A stretch of DNA of 64,000 bases from Chryseobacterium culicis (lineage in GTDB: Bacteria > Bacteroidota > Bacteroidia > Flavobacteriales > Weeksellaceae), in NCBI RefSeq assembly GCF_002979755.1, contig NZ_PCPP01000001.1:1954665-2018664 (forward strand), read 5' to 3'. How positions within the stretch are numbered: the stretch's first letter is position 1; each line of letters opens with the position of its first letter. The notes under the pieces are model-generated. The model saw only the letters and a list, made by a program, of their open reading frames with translations. It made no database searches and was not told where the DNA came from. A program made the position numbers and the translations under genes. This document shows, piece after piece, positions 45,902 to 55,182 of the stretch.

Positions 45902-47230
45902 TTATGGTTGATAATGATAATATCTGGCGCCAATTAAAACAGGATTTTCCACTTCAATCGAAACAAGCCCGAAACCTTTATAATTTTTGTTTACAGATTC
46001 TCTCAATTGTTTTCTATGAAGTTTTTCATAGGTTTCAAAATCAACAGCTGATCTCTGATTTAAGTTTTCGAATAAATGCCATTTTCCAACTACTTTTCTC
46101 CAGTTCTCAGAAACCTTACCGGCAAACACTTTTGATTTCGAACCGCTTCCATAGCCTACAAAACCAATTTCTTTTCCTGAAAGTTCTTCATTTTCATTAA
46201 AAGATGTTTGTAGTGCAGAAAGAAACGCCATAAATATAGATGCCGTATACATATTTCCTATTTCTGAAGAGGCTCTCTGGCTCTTTTCTATCTTATCATT
46301 AATTAATTTCAGATAGTTTTCCGATTTGGCAACCGCCTTCTGTTCTTCCGCAGTTTCATAGGAAAGGTCATTTTCAAGGCTATATATTTCAGTAAAAACC
46401 CTTTTCCCATGGAAAGCATAGGGAAGATGGAAAATAATATGTTCCCAGTTTTCATAAGGTTTATTCTGCCCTGTGATCTCTTTATAATGATAATAAGCTT
46501 CTTTTATTCTATCCTGATAGCATTGATTAGAATATTGTCCGTCAAAAACAGGCTCATCTGTAAAAACTTCAACCTTGTCAGGATATGTTTCCGGAGCTCC
46601 ATTCAAATCTTCTTTCTTATATAATCTTCTCGGCTTGAAAAAATCAAAGACACTTTCTGAAGCAACGCCCCAATTATTTTCAATTTCAAGAAGATCCGGT
46701 TTTGATGAAACCAAAAGAGCGACAGCTCCACCTCCTTGGGTATATTCTCCTGAAGAAGCCAATTCATATTTTGCATAATCACTGGCAATCACGACTGCTT
46801 TTTTATCAGGATTTACTCTTACAAAATCCAGAGCATTATGGAGTGCATCCACTCCTCCTACACAGGCAAAAGTCATATCCAGTACATCACAGTTTCTGAA
46901 ACATCTTGTTCCAAATTCTTCTTCCAATACTTTTTCTACCATTTGCACAGCATAAGAAGCTGTAGGTTTTGCTGCATCCACCGCACTTTCTGTTCCCAAA
47001 TATACTCTTGCTATTTCTTCAGGATTGATTTGATAATCTTTTATAAGCTTCAGTAGTGCTTCTGCTGCAAAAGTAGCGGCGTCTTCGTGAACATCAGAAA
47101 GTCCCATTTTATGAAGACCTAAGCCTTTTTCCAGTTTCGCCGGTTCTATTCCTCTTTTTTCTGCTAAATCCTTAATCTCCAAATATAAACCAGGCACATA
47201 ATAGCCCGCTGCTTCAATTCCAAAACTCAT
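45902..47230 (-). CDS. Hydroxymethylglutaryl-CoA synthase
   Basis: The 442-aa protein has the thiolase-fold HMG-CoA synthase features: an early general-acid Glu in LGTESAVD (Glu81), the catalytic Cys in TFACVGG (Cys123), a GGGAVALL motif, His and Asn in the FHLPYAFHGK region, and GYGSGSK. It condenses acetyl-CoA with acetoacetyl-CoA for the mevalonate route, or acts in beta-branching. It is monocistronic here; no other mevalonate gene is adjacent. Confidence 0.9.
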   Translation of the reverse strand: MSFGIEAAGYYVPGLYLEIKDLAEKRGIEPAKLEKGLGLHKMGLSDVHEDAATFAAEALLKLIKDYQINPEEIARVYLGTESAVDAAKPTASYAVQMVEKVLEEEFGTRCFRNCDVLDMTFACVGGVDALHNALDFVRVNPDKKAVVIASDYAKYELASSGEYTQGGGAVALLVSSKPDLLEIENNWGVASESVFDFFKPRRLYKKEDLNGAPETYPDKVEVFTDEPVFDGQYSNQCYQDRIKEAYYHYKEITGQNKPYENWEHIIFHLPYAFHGKRVFTEIYSLENDLSYETAEEQKAVAKSENYLKLINDKIEKSQRASSEIGNMYTASIFMAFLSALQTSFNENEELSGKEIGFVGYGSGSKSKVFAGKVSENWRKVVGKWHLFENLNQRSAVDFETYEKLHRKQLRESVNKNYKGFGLVSIEVENPVLIGARYYHYQP

Positions 47231-47362
47231 AATTGTCTAAATTTTAAACGAATTTATGAAAGATAATGCAAAAAACAGTGGTTAAAAATGCTGATTTTTG
47301 TAATATCATTAAAAACCAATGGGTTTTACCATATAATCTGAGCATTTAATTTCACTTAAAGA

Positions 47363-47392
47363 CAAAAAGAAAGCCGACACATCTGCCGGCTT
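47363..47392 (-). terminator. Terminator of the aminopeptidase operon
   Basis: AAGCCGACA/TGCCGGCTT (47371-47379 with 47384-47392; one G-U pair in the minus-strand RNA) is followed by TTCTTTTT. It starts 8 bp after the stop codon. Confidence 0.8.
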
Positions 47393-47399
47393 CCTCTAT

Positions 47400-49910
47400 T
47401 TATTTATAGTTTTCAATTGCTTTATTGATCACATCAATCTGTTTATTAATACTTGTTGCATTTTGTGGATTCTGTTTCAGCAATTCCATTTTTTTGCTCA
47501 GCCCATCTTTCAGCATCTGAACCATCATCATTTTAGCCTGTGGATTATCTGCCATCTGGTTTTTGGCATATCCTGCTATTTTGGTAATGCTTTCCGTTGC
47601 CTTCAGATTATCGGAAGTCATAATCCAGTTGAAACCATCTTCTGCCGCTTTTCCTAATTCCGGATTCTGGAATTTAATGAATGGATAAAAAGTGGCAAGA
47701 GGGGCAATGTTTTCAATCTGAGAGGTAATTTTGTTCTTCACAATAATCGGAAGTAACTGAGCCTGTAGGGTATCTGAAGCTCCTTTCATATCAATTTTGT
47801 CAGCCAGAGCATTTGCTCTTGAAGGATCAATGGAAAGAACCGCACTCATTGAACTTCCTTTCACAGCATTGGAAACAGCGTTTACTCCTTTTTCAAATAA
47901 CGGAAGGTATTTCTTGTCTTTTGTTTTTCCTAAAGCCGCAATAGCTGCAGCCTGAGTTAATGTCTTCGGATCATTGGAAGCCAGTTTTTCAACTTCAGCA
48001 CCCAGCGCTTTCATTTGTTCAGGATTCGTAAGGTCTATTAAATTCAAAGCTTTTATTCTTACTCTGAAGAAAGGATCTTTCAATGCGGCAGCCAACAATT
48101 TTACAGCAGCAGGATTTTTTTCCACCTGCTCTTTAATTCCGGTTAAAGCCAGATATCTGCTTTTGAACTCTTTAGAATTTATAAACTGCATCAGATTCTG
48201 TTCCGGAGTTTTGGTATCTGTAATCTCTGCCAGTAGAACTCCGTCTGCATTGATATTTACAAGATCAGGAGTTTTAGAAACATCAAAGCTGAAAGTATTT
48301 TTAGCTTCTGCATTTACCCAGACATTATATCTTTTAGGCTTTCCGTTGTCATATACATCTATAGCCAGAGGAAATTCAAATGGTTTTTCCTGAGTTTGAT
48401 TAATCGTTACGGCAACCTGTTTTTTTACAGGCTCAAATGTAGAAGAATAATTGATCTTCGGATTTCCGTTTCCAAAATACCATTGATTGAAGAACCAGTT
48501 CAAGTCTTTACCGGACACTTTTTCAAAAGACAGGCGCAGCTGATGGGCTTCTGCATTCTGATATTCGTTGGTTTTCAGATAATCATTCATTCCTGCGAAG
48601 AAGGCATCATCACCAAGATAGTTTCTCAGCATATTTAAAATTCCGCCACCCTTCTGATACGTTACCAGATCAAAAACATCTTCCCTGGATTCATAATTGA
48701 ACCTTACCAGGTTTTTGTTAAAATCTGTTGGGTTGTGAATATACTGATTCACATCTGTCATCAGGTGGTAATCTGCCTGATCTTTTCCATATTTATATTC
48801 ATTCCAAAGGTATTCGGAATAGTTGGCAAAAGATTCATTGACGGTAAGATTGCTCCAGCTTTCTGCGGTCACCAAATCTCCAAACCAATGGTGGAACAAT
48901 TCGTGAGCAATGGTATCTTCCCACGTATTTTCATCGATAAGCTGTCCCGGTTTCTGTAAGATATCACTTCCATGAAGGGTGGCCGTAGTATTTTCCATTG
49001 CGCCACTTACATAATTTCGTCCTGAAATCTGAGCATATTTTGCCCATGGATAATCATAGTTCAGCTTTTTGGAGAAAAAGTCAATCATTTCCGGAGTATT
49101 TCCGTAGATCTGCTTGGCATAAGGCTCATATTCTTTTTCAATATAATAATCAACCGGAATATTTTTCCATTTGTCTTTTACTACTGCATATTCACCTACT
49201 CCCATAAAGAAAAGGTAAGTAGAATGTCTCTTATCCATCACCCAATGATCTGTTCTAAGTCCGTTGGATTCTTTTTTAGAATCTTTCATCAGACCATTGG
49301 AAAGGGTAACATATTTATCAGGAACCGTCATATAGATTTCCTGTGTTGTCTTTTGATTGGGTTTATCAATCGTTGGAAACCATGCGGAAGAGGATTCTGT
49401 TTCTCCCTGTGTCCAGATCTGTGTAGGCATATCCGGTTCTGTTCCCTGAGCGTTGATGAAGTATAGCCCTTTTGCATCATTGATTGCCATACTTCCCTCC
49501 TGTTTCACTTCATTCGGGCGGGAGGTATATTTGATATATACCGTATAATCCTGATTTCTCTGATAGGTCTTATCCAGAGTAATTTTTAGAACATCATCTT
49601 TATATTCATATTTTAAAGGAGACTTTTTGCCGTTATTATCAAGAGCTACTTCATGAATCAGCATTCCTTTTGCATCAAGAGTAAGCTCGTTTGCAGCATA
49701 GAAGTAAGGTGAAGCAGTAAGCCATTCTTCCCCATTCATCTGTTCTTTCTGATAGTCAAAATTTACTTTCAGCTTCGTGTGTTTAAGTTCCGTTACTTTG
49801 GTATGGGTAGCTCTGTATACTTTTTCTCTGCCTGAAGTTTCGGTTTGTGCTGATACATTTGCGGAAAATAAAATTCCAAGTATAGCAATTGATAAAATGG
49901 CCTTTCTCAT
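47400..49910 (-). CDS. M1-family metallo-aminopeptidase
   Basis: The 836-aa protein has a signal peptide (ending NVSAQ), the GAMEN substrate-recognition motif (303-307), zinc ligands HELFHHW (His336, His340) and Glu359 in LTVNE, and a HEAT-like C-terminal part. It removes N-terminal residues from peptides, here outside the cytoplasm. It starts 22 bp after the stop of a 72-aa gene, probably in one operon. Length matches the secreted flavobacterial subgroup. Confidence 0.93.
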   Translation of the reverse strand: MRKAILSIAILGILFSANVSAQTETSGREKVYRATHTKVTELKHTKLKVNFDYQKEQMNGEEWLTASPYFYAANELTLDAKGMLIHEVALDNNGKKSPLKYEYKDDVLKITLDKTYQRNQDYTVYIKYTSRPNEVKQEGSMAINDAKGLYFINAQGTEPDMPTQIWTQGETESSSAWFPTIDKPNQKTTQEIYMTVPDKYVTLSNGLMKDSKKESNGLRTDHWVMDKRHSTYLFFMGVGEYAVVKDKWKNIPVDYYIEKEYEPYAKQIYGNTPEMIDFFSKKLNYDYPWAKYAQISGRNYVSGAMENTTATLHGSDILQKPGQLIDENTWEDTIAHELFHHWFGDLVTAESWSNLTVNESFANYSEYLWNEYKYGKDQADYHLMTDVNQYIHNPTDFNKNLVRFNYESREDVFDLVTYQKGGGILNMLRNYLGDDAFFAGMNDYLKTNEYQNAEAHQLRLSFEKVSGKDLNWFFNQWYFGNGNPKINYSSTFEPVKKQVAVTINQTQEKPFEFPLAIDVYDNGKPKRYNVWVNAEAKNTFSFDVSKTPDLVNINADGVLLAEITDTKTPEQNLMQFINSKEFKSRYLALTGIKEQVEKNPAAVKLLAAALKDPFFRVRIKALNLIDLTNPEQMKALGAEVEKLASNDPKTLTQAAAIAALGKTKDKKYLPLFEKGVNAVSNAVKGSSMSAVLSIDPSRANALADKIDMKGASDTLQAQLLPIIVKNKITSQIENIAPLATFYPFIKFQNPELGKAAEDGFNWIMTSDNLKATESITKIAGYAKNQMADNPQAKMMMVQMLKDGLSKKMELLKQNPQNATSINKQIDVINKAIENYK

Positions 49911-49932
49911 CGGTCTACTTTATTTTTTAGAA

Positions 49933-50151
49933 TTATTTTTTAATGATTATATCGAAAATATCATTGACTAAGGTTTCATAGTCGCCTTTTTTAAGCTGTT
50001 CCTTCGTTTTTGCAAAGGCTTTTTTGAGTTCGCTTTCCGGATTTTCGTCATCAACTATTTCAGCTGATGCTACTCCTTTCAACTGAAGTACAGCATTTTT
50101 CAGGGCTTCAATGTCTGCATTTTCTTCTATATTAATTTTTAAATACTTCAT
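49933..50151 (-). CDS. Small acidic hypothetical protein upstream of aminopeptidase
   Basis: The 72-aa protein is mostly helical, with a beginning MKYLKINIEENADIEALKNA and a lysine-rich end FDIIIKK. No family is recognised; a small dimerising (antitoxin-like) protein is possible. It is 22 bp upstream of the aminopeptidase gene on the same strand. A -7-like TACATTTG is at 50242-50249. Confidence 0.6.
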   Translation of the reverse strand: MKYLKINIEENADIEALKNAVLQLKGVASAEIVDDENPESELKKAFAKTKEQLKKGDYETLVNDIFDIIIKK

Positions 50152-50241
50152 GATGTATTTTTAAGCATTTGAAATGTGTGATCCGTTACCCGCCCATTGA
50201 TCTCTTTTTCAAAAGAATTCAATGAGCCTGAGTTGTTCTTT

Positions 50242-50249
50242 CAAATGTA
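50242..50249 (-). promoter_or_regulatory. -7 element upstream of the 72-aa gene
   Basis: On the minus strand TACATTTG matches TAnnTTTG, about 90 bp before the start; the -33 box is unclear. Confidence 0.4.
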
Positions 50250-50380
50250 AGAAACAATTGTCAAAAGAAAGCGTACTGAAGTATTTATATTCTGATTACA
50301 TAACTTATAGGCACAGATAAAAACATCTATTAGTATTAAAATAATAGAAGTGAATAAAGAATTAAAGTGATAAAAGAATA

Positions 50381-51175
50381 TTAAATCGCTACAGGAGCTT
50401 TGATCCCAGGATGCGGATCATAGTTTTCCAGGGTAAAATCTTCGAAATCGAAATCAAAGATATTTTTCACGTTAGGATTCAGTTTCATCGTGGGAAGAGA
50501 TTTCGGTTCTCTGGCAAGCTGTCTGTTTACCTGTTCAAAGTGATTATTGTAGATATGAACATCTCCAAAACTATGAACATAATCTCCTACTTCCAGCTCA
50601 CAAACCTGTGCTACCATCATCAAAAGCAATGCATAACTTGCAATATTGAACGGCACTCCAAGGAAAACATCAGCACTTCTCTGATACAGCTGTAAGGATA
50701 ATTTGCCATCAGCTACGTAAAACTGGAATAAGGCGTGACAAGGAGCCAAAGCCATATTGGGAATTTCAGCAACATTCCATGCTGATACAATTAATCTTCT
50801 TGAATCCGGGTTCTTTTTGATCTGGTCAATGACTTCTGTAATCTGATCTACCACTTTTCCGTCTGCACCCCTCCAGCTTCTCCATTGTGCCCCGTAAACA
50901 GGTCCAAGATCTCCATTTTCATTGGCCCATTCATCCCAGATGCTTACTCCGTTATCTTTAAGGTATTTGATATTGGTATCTCCTTTCAGAAACCAAAGCA
51001 ATTCATAGATAATGGATTTCAAATGCACTTTTTTTGTGGTTACCAAAGGAAATCCTTTAGACAGATCATATCTCAGCTGATATCCGAAAACACTTCTTGT
51101 TCCAGTGCCTGTTCTGTCGGTTTTATCAGTTCCGTTGTCTAAAATATGTTGTAAAAGATCCAGGTAGTTTTGCAT
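50381..51175 (-). CDS. thyA: Thymidylate synthase
   Basis: The 264-aa protein matches ThyA throughout: [23 protein letters not shown] region ([20 protein letters not shown]), catalytic Cys146 in [29 protein letters not shown] and the C-terminal IKAPVAI. It converts dUMP and methylene-THF to dTMP and DHF. The start is ATG 51173-51175, giving the E. coli length; a longer frame to 51199 would use a TTG that overlaps the -7 element at 51197-51204. Confidence 0.98.
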   Translation of the reverse strand: MQNYLDLLQHILDNGTDKTDRTGTGTRSVFGYQLRYDLSKGFPLVTTKKVHLKSIIYELLWFLKGDTNIKYLKDNGVSIWDEWANENGDLGPVYGAQWRSWRGADGKVVDQITEVIDQIKKNPDSRRLIVSAWNVAEIPNMALAPCHALFQFYVADGKLSLQLYQRSADVFLGVPFNIASYALLLMMVAQVCELEVGDYVHSFGDVHIYNNHFEQVNRQLAREPKSLPTMKLNPNVKNIFDFDFEDFTLENYDPHPGIKAPVAI

Positions 51176-51196
51176 TTTGAATGAGATTTTAAGTTT

Positions 51197-51204
51197 CAAA
51201 TTTA
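51197..51204 (-). promoter_or_regulatory. -7 promoter element of thyA
   Basis: On the minus strand TAAATTTG matches TAnnTTTG 21 bp before the ATG. It rules out the longer TTG start. Confidence 0.6.
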
Positions 51205-51310
51205 GTGAAAACCATTAAAAAAAGCACTCACTTTTATGAATGCTTTTTATAGGGATGATGTTTATTTTCTATTAAACAACTGTATATCTGCAATCTAACA
51301 GATATTAATT

Positions 51311-51751
51311 TTACCATATATTTTCAATGGTCTGATGAATGGTATTGACAGTGAATGATTCTCCGGTTTTTTTGCCATACATCACTTTTACCAAAGGAGA
51401 TTCTGCGGAAACGGTCATAATCTTGTGCTTCTCAAAAACAATTTCTCCCATTGAAGCAGCAACGTAAAACAATCCTTTATTGGTTTTTACCAATGCTCCG
51501 TTCTGAACTTTTTCCGAAGGATCGGATGTTATTTTCTGTAAAATATTCTGCTGGTTCAATACTTCGTTAAGCTGTCTCTGAAGATTATTGATTTCCTGCT
51601 GAAGCATTTCTCTTCCCGTTTCATATTTGTCCCCCATTGAGCTTTTTGTATCATTGTTGGAAGCCCGTGTTTCTGCAATAAGGTTTTCAAAATACTGGAT
51701 TTTGTCGGCAACTTTTGCTTTAATGATATTGATTATTTCCTGTTTGTTCAT
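51311..51751 (-). CDS. GreA/GreB-like protein
   Basis: The 146-aa protein from ATG 51749-51751 has an N-terminal coiled coil (EMLQQEINNLQRQLNEVLNQ) and a C-terminal part (GALVKTNKGLFYVAASMGEI, SPLVKVMYGKKTGESFTV) resembling the FKBP-like domain of transcript-cleavage factors. It is much divergent from GreA; flavobacterial homologues are often misnamed 3-oxoacyl-ACP synthase. A role at RNA polymerase is inferred. A longer GTG-started frame to 51787 is less likely because it would run into the hairpin element. Confidence 0.65.
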   Translation of the reverse strand: MNKQEIINIIKAKVADKIQYFENLIAETRASNNDTKSSMGDKYETGREMLQQEINNLQRQLNEVLNQQNILQKITSDPSEKVQNGALVKTNKGLFYVAASMGEIVFEKHKIMTVSAESPLVKVMYGKKTGESFTVNTIHQTIENIW

Positions 51752-51782
51752 TTGATGATTATTTTTTATTGCAGGCAGATAA

Positions 51783-51832
51783 ACCACCCCGTCAAAATCA
51801 TAGATTTTGACACCCCTCCACCGGAGGGGAAT
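51783..51832. repeat. Double-hairpin intergenic element
   Basis: GTCAAAATC/GATTTTGAC (51791-51799 with 51803-51811) is followed at once by CCCCTCC/GGAGGGG (51813-51819 with 51823-51829); a third CACCCC block lies at 51785-51790. I recall similar GGAGGGGTG...GACGGGGTGG elements dispersed in Bacteroidetes genomes. It could be a mobile palindromic repeat or a terminator for the amylase gene. Confidence 0.6.
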
Positions 51833-51872
51833 TGAGAACCTTTAAAAACCAGTCGTTAAGATGTACTACTAT

Positions 51873-53222
51873 TTACTTTTCAAATACGGCATAATCAGAA
51901 ACTTTGAAACTAAAGTCTTTTCCATTGCTGAAATCTCTTTTCGTTTTATCAAAAATATTTCTGAATGTTCCTGATAGGTGTTCGTCTTCAATAGAAAAGT
52001 TAACAGGTTCTTTTGACATATTCAGGACTACCAATATTTCATCTTTTCCATTTTTTCTTACGTAGGCCAGAATTTTATCATTGGCTGTCGTATTAAGAAG
52101 ATAAGTAGTAACATGAGAATCTCCTCCTCTTAAGGCAGGATTGGAAGCTTTTATATCCAATAATGTTTTATAGAAATCGGCAACCTGGTAGGTATGAGTC
52201 CATTTGATGACATCTTTTTCGAAAAACTCAAGTCTTTTCATATTGGGAAGTTCCTGACCTGAGTATAATAATGGAACCCCATTCCATGTTGCGGAGAATA
52301 CCGCCATAGGTTTTGTGATCACTCCATATTTTTCATATTCGGTTCCGTTCCATGAGTTTTCATCGTGATTGGTGGTAAACCATGCTCTCATTGAGGTATC
52401 CCCAATATTGGAATATTGTCTCAGCAGATCTTTTAATTCCTGAAGAGGTTCATCTTTTTTGTAATAGTCGGCAGACTTGTGCATCCATTTCCAGGAATAG
52501 CTGGCATCAAAAACTTTTCCGTATTCCGGGCTTTCCAGCTCATCAAATTCTCCCAGCCAGAAAAGAGGTTTTACTTTTTCCACTTCGGGGCGTGCCTGTT
52601 CCCAGAAATCTACTTCTACCCATGAAGCAAGATCACATCGAAAACCATCGATATCGGTTTCCTGTACCCAGAATTTCATGGCATTGATCATAGCCTGACG
52701 CATTTCCTGGTTCTTATAATCAAGTTCAATAATATCATCCATTCCGGAGGCGATATGAAATTTTCCGTCGGGATCTTTCAGATAAAATTCCGGATGTGTT
52801 TTTGTCCAGACATGATCCCAGCCTGTATGATTCGCCACCCAGTCGATGATTACTTTGAATCCTAATCTGTGTGCTTCATTCACCATATCTTTAAAATCCT
52901 GTAATGTTCCGAATTCAGGATTGACAGAGGTATAATCTGCAGCGGCATAAGGGCTGCCCATACTTCCTTTTTTATTCTGCTGGGCAATGGGAGTAATAGG
53001 CATAAACCAAAGTGTTTTTATTCCCATCGATTTCAGGCGGGGCATTTCTTTTGCAAATGCTTTGAAAGTTCCTTCCTGAGTATATTGTCTTATGTTTACT
53101 TCGTAGATATTTGTGTTATGTTTCCAATCTTTTGGCAGTTCTGTCATCTTCCGGATTTTTTTTTGAGTGGTACAGGAAACAATTCCCAGACCAATTACAG
53201 CTAACAAAATTAATTTTTTCAT
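51873..53222 (-). CDS. GH13 alpha-amylase-family lipoprotein
   Basis: The 449-aa protein has a lipoprotein signal (lipobox GIVSC, Cys17) and a GH13 (beta/alpha)8 barrel: DWVANHTGWDH (region I), nucleophile Asp197 in GFRCDLA, acid/base Glu225 in WLGEFDE, and transition-state Asp287 in TTNHDEN, followed by a small C-terminal beta domain. It hydrolyses or transfers alpha-glucans at the cell envelope. It is monocistronic and not linked to a susCD pair with evident starch function. Confidence 0.93.
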   Translation of the reverse strand: MKKLILLAVIGLGIVSCTTQKKIRKMTELPKDWKHNTNIYEVNIRQYTQEGTFKAFAKEMPRLKSMGIKTLWFMPITPIAQQNKKGSMGSPYAAADYTSVNPEFGTLQDFKDMVNEAHRLGFKVIIDWVANHTGWDHVWTKTHPEFYLKDPDGKFHIASGMDDIIELDYKNQEMRQAMINAMKFWVQETDIDGFRCDLASWVEVDFWEQARPEVEKVKPLFWLGEFDELESPEYGKVFDASYSWKWMHKSADYYKKDEPLQELKDLLRQYSNIGDTSMRAWFTTNHDENSWNGTEYEKYGVITKPMAVFSATWNGVPLLYSGQELPNMKRLEFFEKDVIKWTHTYQVADFYKTLLDIKASNPALRGGDSHVTTYLLNTTANDKILAYVRKNGKDEILVVLNMSKEPVNFSIEDEHLSGTFRNIFDKTKRDFSNGKDFSFKVSDYAVFEK

Positions 53223-53236
53223 TAAACTATTTTTAA

Positions 53237-53244
53237 CAAAAGTA
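53237..53244 (-). promoter_or_regulatory. -7 promoter element of the GH13 gene
   Basis: On the minus strand TACTTTTG matches TAnnTTTG 15 bp before the ATG. The -33 box is weak. Confidence 0.5.
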
Positions 53245-53324
53245 AGGATTGTTTTTGGGCTGAAAAGGAGAAAAAAGGCAAAAAGGAAAAATTTACTTTC
53301 TTTATTTTCTTACTATTTTGTCAT

Positions 53325-53353
53325 AAAAAAGCCCCGGATCAAAATCCGGGGCC
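53325..53353 (-). terminator. Terminator of the acidic-tailed protein gene
   Basis: GCCCCGGAT/ATCCGGGGC (53331-53339 with 53344-53352) with a 4-nt loop runs into TTTTTT on the minus strand, 16 bp after the stop codon. Confidence 0.85.
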
Positions 53354-53368
53354 AGTATATTGTATTGA

Positions 53369-53968
53369 CTATCTTTCGTCATCATTGTCATCTTCCTCAT
53401 CAAAGACATCGTCATTGTAGTCTTCTTCTTCCTCATCATCAAAGCTGTCATCATCTTCATCTGAAAAATTCCCTCCAGCTCCAAAATCGTCATCAAAACC
53501 AAACTCGTCATCTGCCAAAGGCATTGCTGATTTCTTTTTGCTTCCTCCTGCACTTCCGTTTTTGCTAGGTGCCTTCAATGGAACGTTTCCAAATCGGTAT
53601 ACAGTGATTGGATAGTTCACCCCTTTTGTTTCTTCAATTACTTCTACAAGCTCACAGAAGAATTCCCAAAGATCAAGGAGCCCATACTGGAACTGTGCTT
53701 TGTCGCCTACATTTTCAAAAGCCTCATCAATGTAAACGTCTGACATAATTTCACCATCACCATCATCACTCATATCTTCCAATGGGACACTTTTTACGAT
53801 TGTTCCGTCATCTTCTAACAGATTAAAAGTAGAAAGCTCATCTCCCTGCAGACTGAATGCACTTTTAATTCCTAAATGTAAGTTCCATAACGTTTGTTTT
53901 CCCTTAACTTCAATATCACGGAAAATATCCTCTTTCGCATCTAATATTACGCGGATTTTGTAAACCAT
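53369..53968 (-). CDS. pRiA4b ORF-3/TnpR-passenger-type protein with acidic tail
   Basis: The 199-aa protein has an N-terminal beta-rich domain (IRVILDAKEDIFRDIEVKGK, ETLWNLHLGIKSAF-like region) seen in proteins called pRiA4b ORF-3-like or IS1096 passenger. Those names do not show mobility here; no transposase is near. The last 50 or so residues are an extreme Asp/Glu-rich tail, which might bind basic proteins or metal. It is monocistronic. The function is unknown. Confidence 0.75.
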   Translation of the reverse strand: MVYKIRVILDAKEDIFRDIEVKGKQTLWNLHLGIKSAFSLQGDELSTFNLLEDDGTIVKSVPLEDMSDDGDGEIMSDVYIDEAFENVGDKAQFQYGLLDLWEFFCELVEVIEETKGVNYPITVYRFGNVPLKAPSKNGSAGGSKKKSAMPLADDEFGFDDDFGAGGNFSDEDDDSFDDEEEEDYNDDVFDEEDDNDDER

Positions 53969-54102
53969 ATCAGTTTCTTAAATTACTTTTTTGCCTTTAT
54001 AATTATGATAAATCTCTGTTGCAAATATATAATAAATGACATGTGACAAAAAAATATTTCAGGATTTTTTAAAATATTTTTTTTTCTTACATTTTGCCGG
54101 AA

Positions 54103-55134
54103 TTATTTACTTTTTTCGAGCATAAAACTGAACTTCGTCCCTTCAAGGTAAACGCTTTCTACGGTAATATTTTCGTTATGTGCTTCAAGGATGTGTTTTA
54201 CAATGGCCAAACCAAGTCCGGAACCGCCTTCTCTCCTGCTTCTGCTGGTTTCCACACGATAGAATCTTTCAAAAATTCTTGGAAGAATTTCAGATTTGAT
54301 TCCCATTCCGTTGTCTATGACCTCTATCAGTACCTTATTTTTCAGAATACTGGTTTTTACAATCACTTTTGCTTCCTGTCTATTGGCATAATGAATAGCA
54401 TTGGAAATCAGATTGATGAAAACCTGGGAAATTTTCTGTTTATCAGCCTCTACAAAAATCTGTGGATGAAGAGTCTGAATCTGTAGGGTGGTATTTCGTT
54501 TTTCAGCTTCAAGATCAAGAAGGTCGAAAATTTCTTTGATTAAAAGATTGACATCAAATTTTGAAACAGTAAGATTGATTTCGCCGGCCTCCAGTCTATT
54601 GATCATGTCAAGATCTGTTACAATAGCAATAAGTCTTTCTACCGATTTATCAATTCTTTCCAGATATTTGTCCCGAATGGTAAGGTTATCCACCCCGCCA
54701 TCTCTTAAGGTTTCTACATATCCCTGGATAGAAAATAAAGGAGTTTTCAGTTCATGGGAAACATTTCCGATGTATTCTTTACGGTAGCTTTCCATCTCTT
54801 TCATCATATCAATTTCTGATACCTGCTGTTGATTGAGGTCTGAAAATCTTTCACCTAATTCTTTGATGGTAATATTTTCGTCATGATTCTGCACTATTTC
54901 CTGCGGAAGAAACCCGGAAAGGCCCTTTACCTGCTTTCTGCTATAGTAATTGAAAAGAAGTTCCAATACTACACAGTTTATCATAAAGATCAGGACAATA
55001 CAGATGAAAAGACCCGTTTTGAACAAAGGGGTCTCATAATAGATATCTTTCAGCGAGTCGAATACAACGACTAAAAGGAGCATTACCAGTGTCAGCAGAC
55101 AAGAGGCAACGAGGGTAAGTCTGTAAAATTTCAA
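54103..55134 (-). CDS. PhoR-like sensor histidine kinase
   Basis: The 343-aa kinase has two membrane helices (about 7-24 and 41-62) with a very short loop between, a linker, HisKA with SHELKTP (His127) and a HATPase domain (NLISNAIHYAN, DNGMGIKSEILPRIFERFYR, GGSGLGLAIVKHI). The start must be TTG at 55132-55134: an in-frame stop lies at 55147-55149 with no ATG between. It follows its response regulator by 48 bp. With almost no periplasmic domain it may sense through a partner or the membrane. Confidence 0.9.
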   Translation of the reverse strand: MKFYRLTLVASCLLTLVMLLLVVVFDSLKDIYYETPLFKTGLFICIVLIFMINCVVLELLFNYYSRKQVKGLSGFLPQEIVQNHDENITIKELGERFSDLNQQQVSEIDMMKEMESYRKEYIGNVSHELKTPLFSIQGYVETLRDGGVDNLTIRDKYLERIDKSVERLIAIVTDLDMINRLEAGEINLTVSKFDVNLLIKEIFDLLDLEAEKRNTTLQIQTLHPQIFVEADKQKISQVFINLISNAIHYANRQEAKVIVKTSILKNKVLIEVIDNGMGIKSEILPRIFERFYRVETSRSRREGGSGLGLAIVKHILEAHNENITVESVYLEGTKFSFMLEKSK

Positions 55135-55182
55135 TTTTACAACGTTTTAATGATTGAACGTAAAGTTAAGATTTTTAAATAA

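Noticed and set aside
53302..53553. Minus-strand frame rich in Met, Lys and Thr
   Set aside because: It is a frame shadow of the acidic tail of the gene at 53369-53968.
53369..53968. Transposon identity from the IS1096 passenger name
   Set aside because: No transposase, terminal repeats or target duplication are visible; the name is only a family label.
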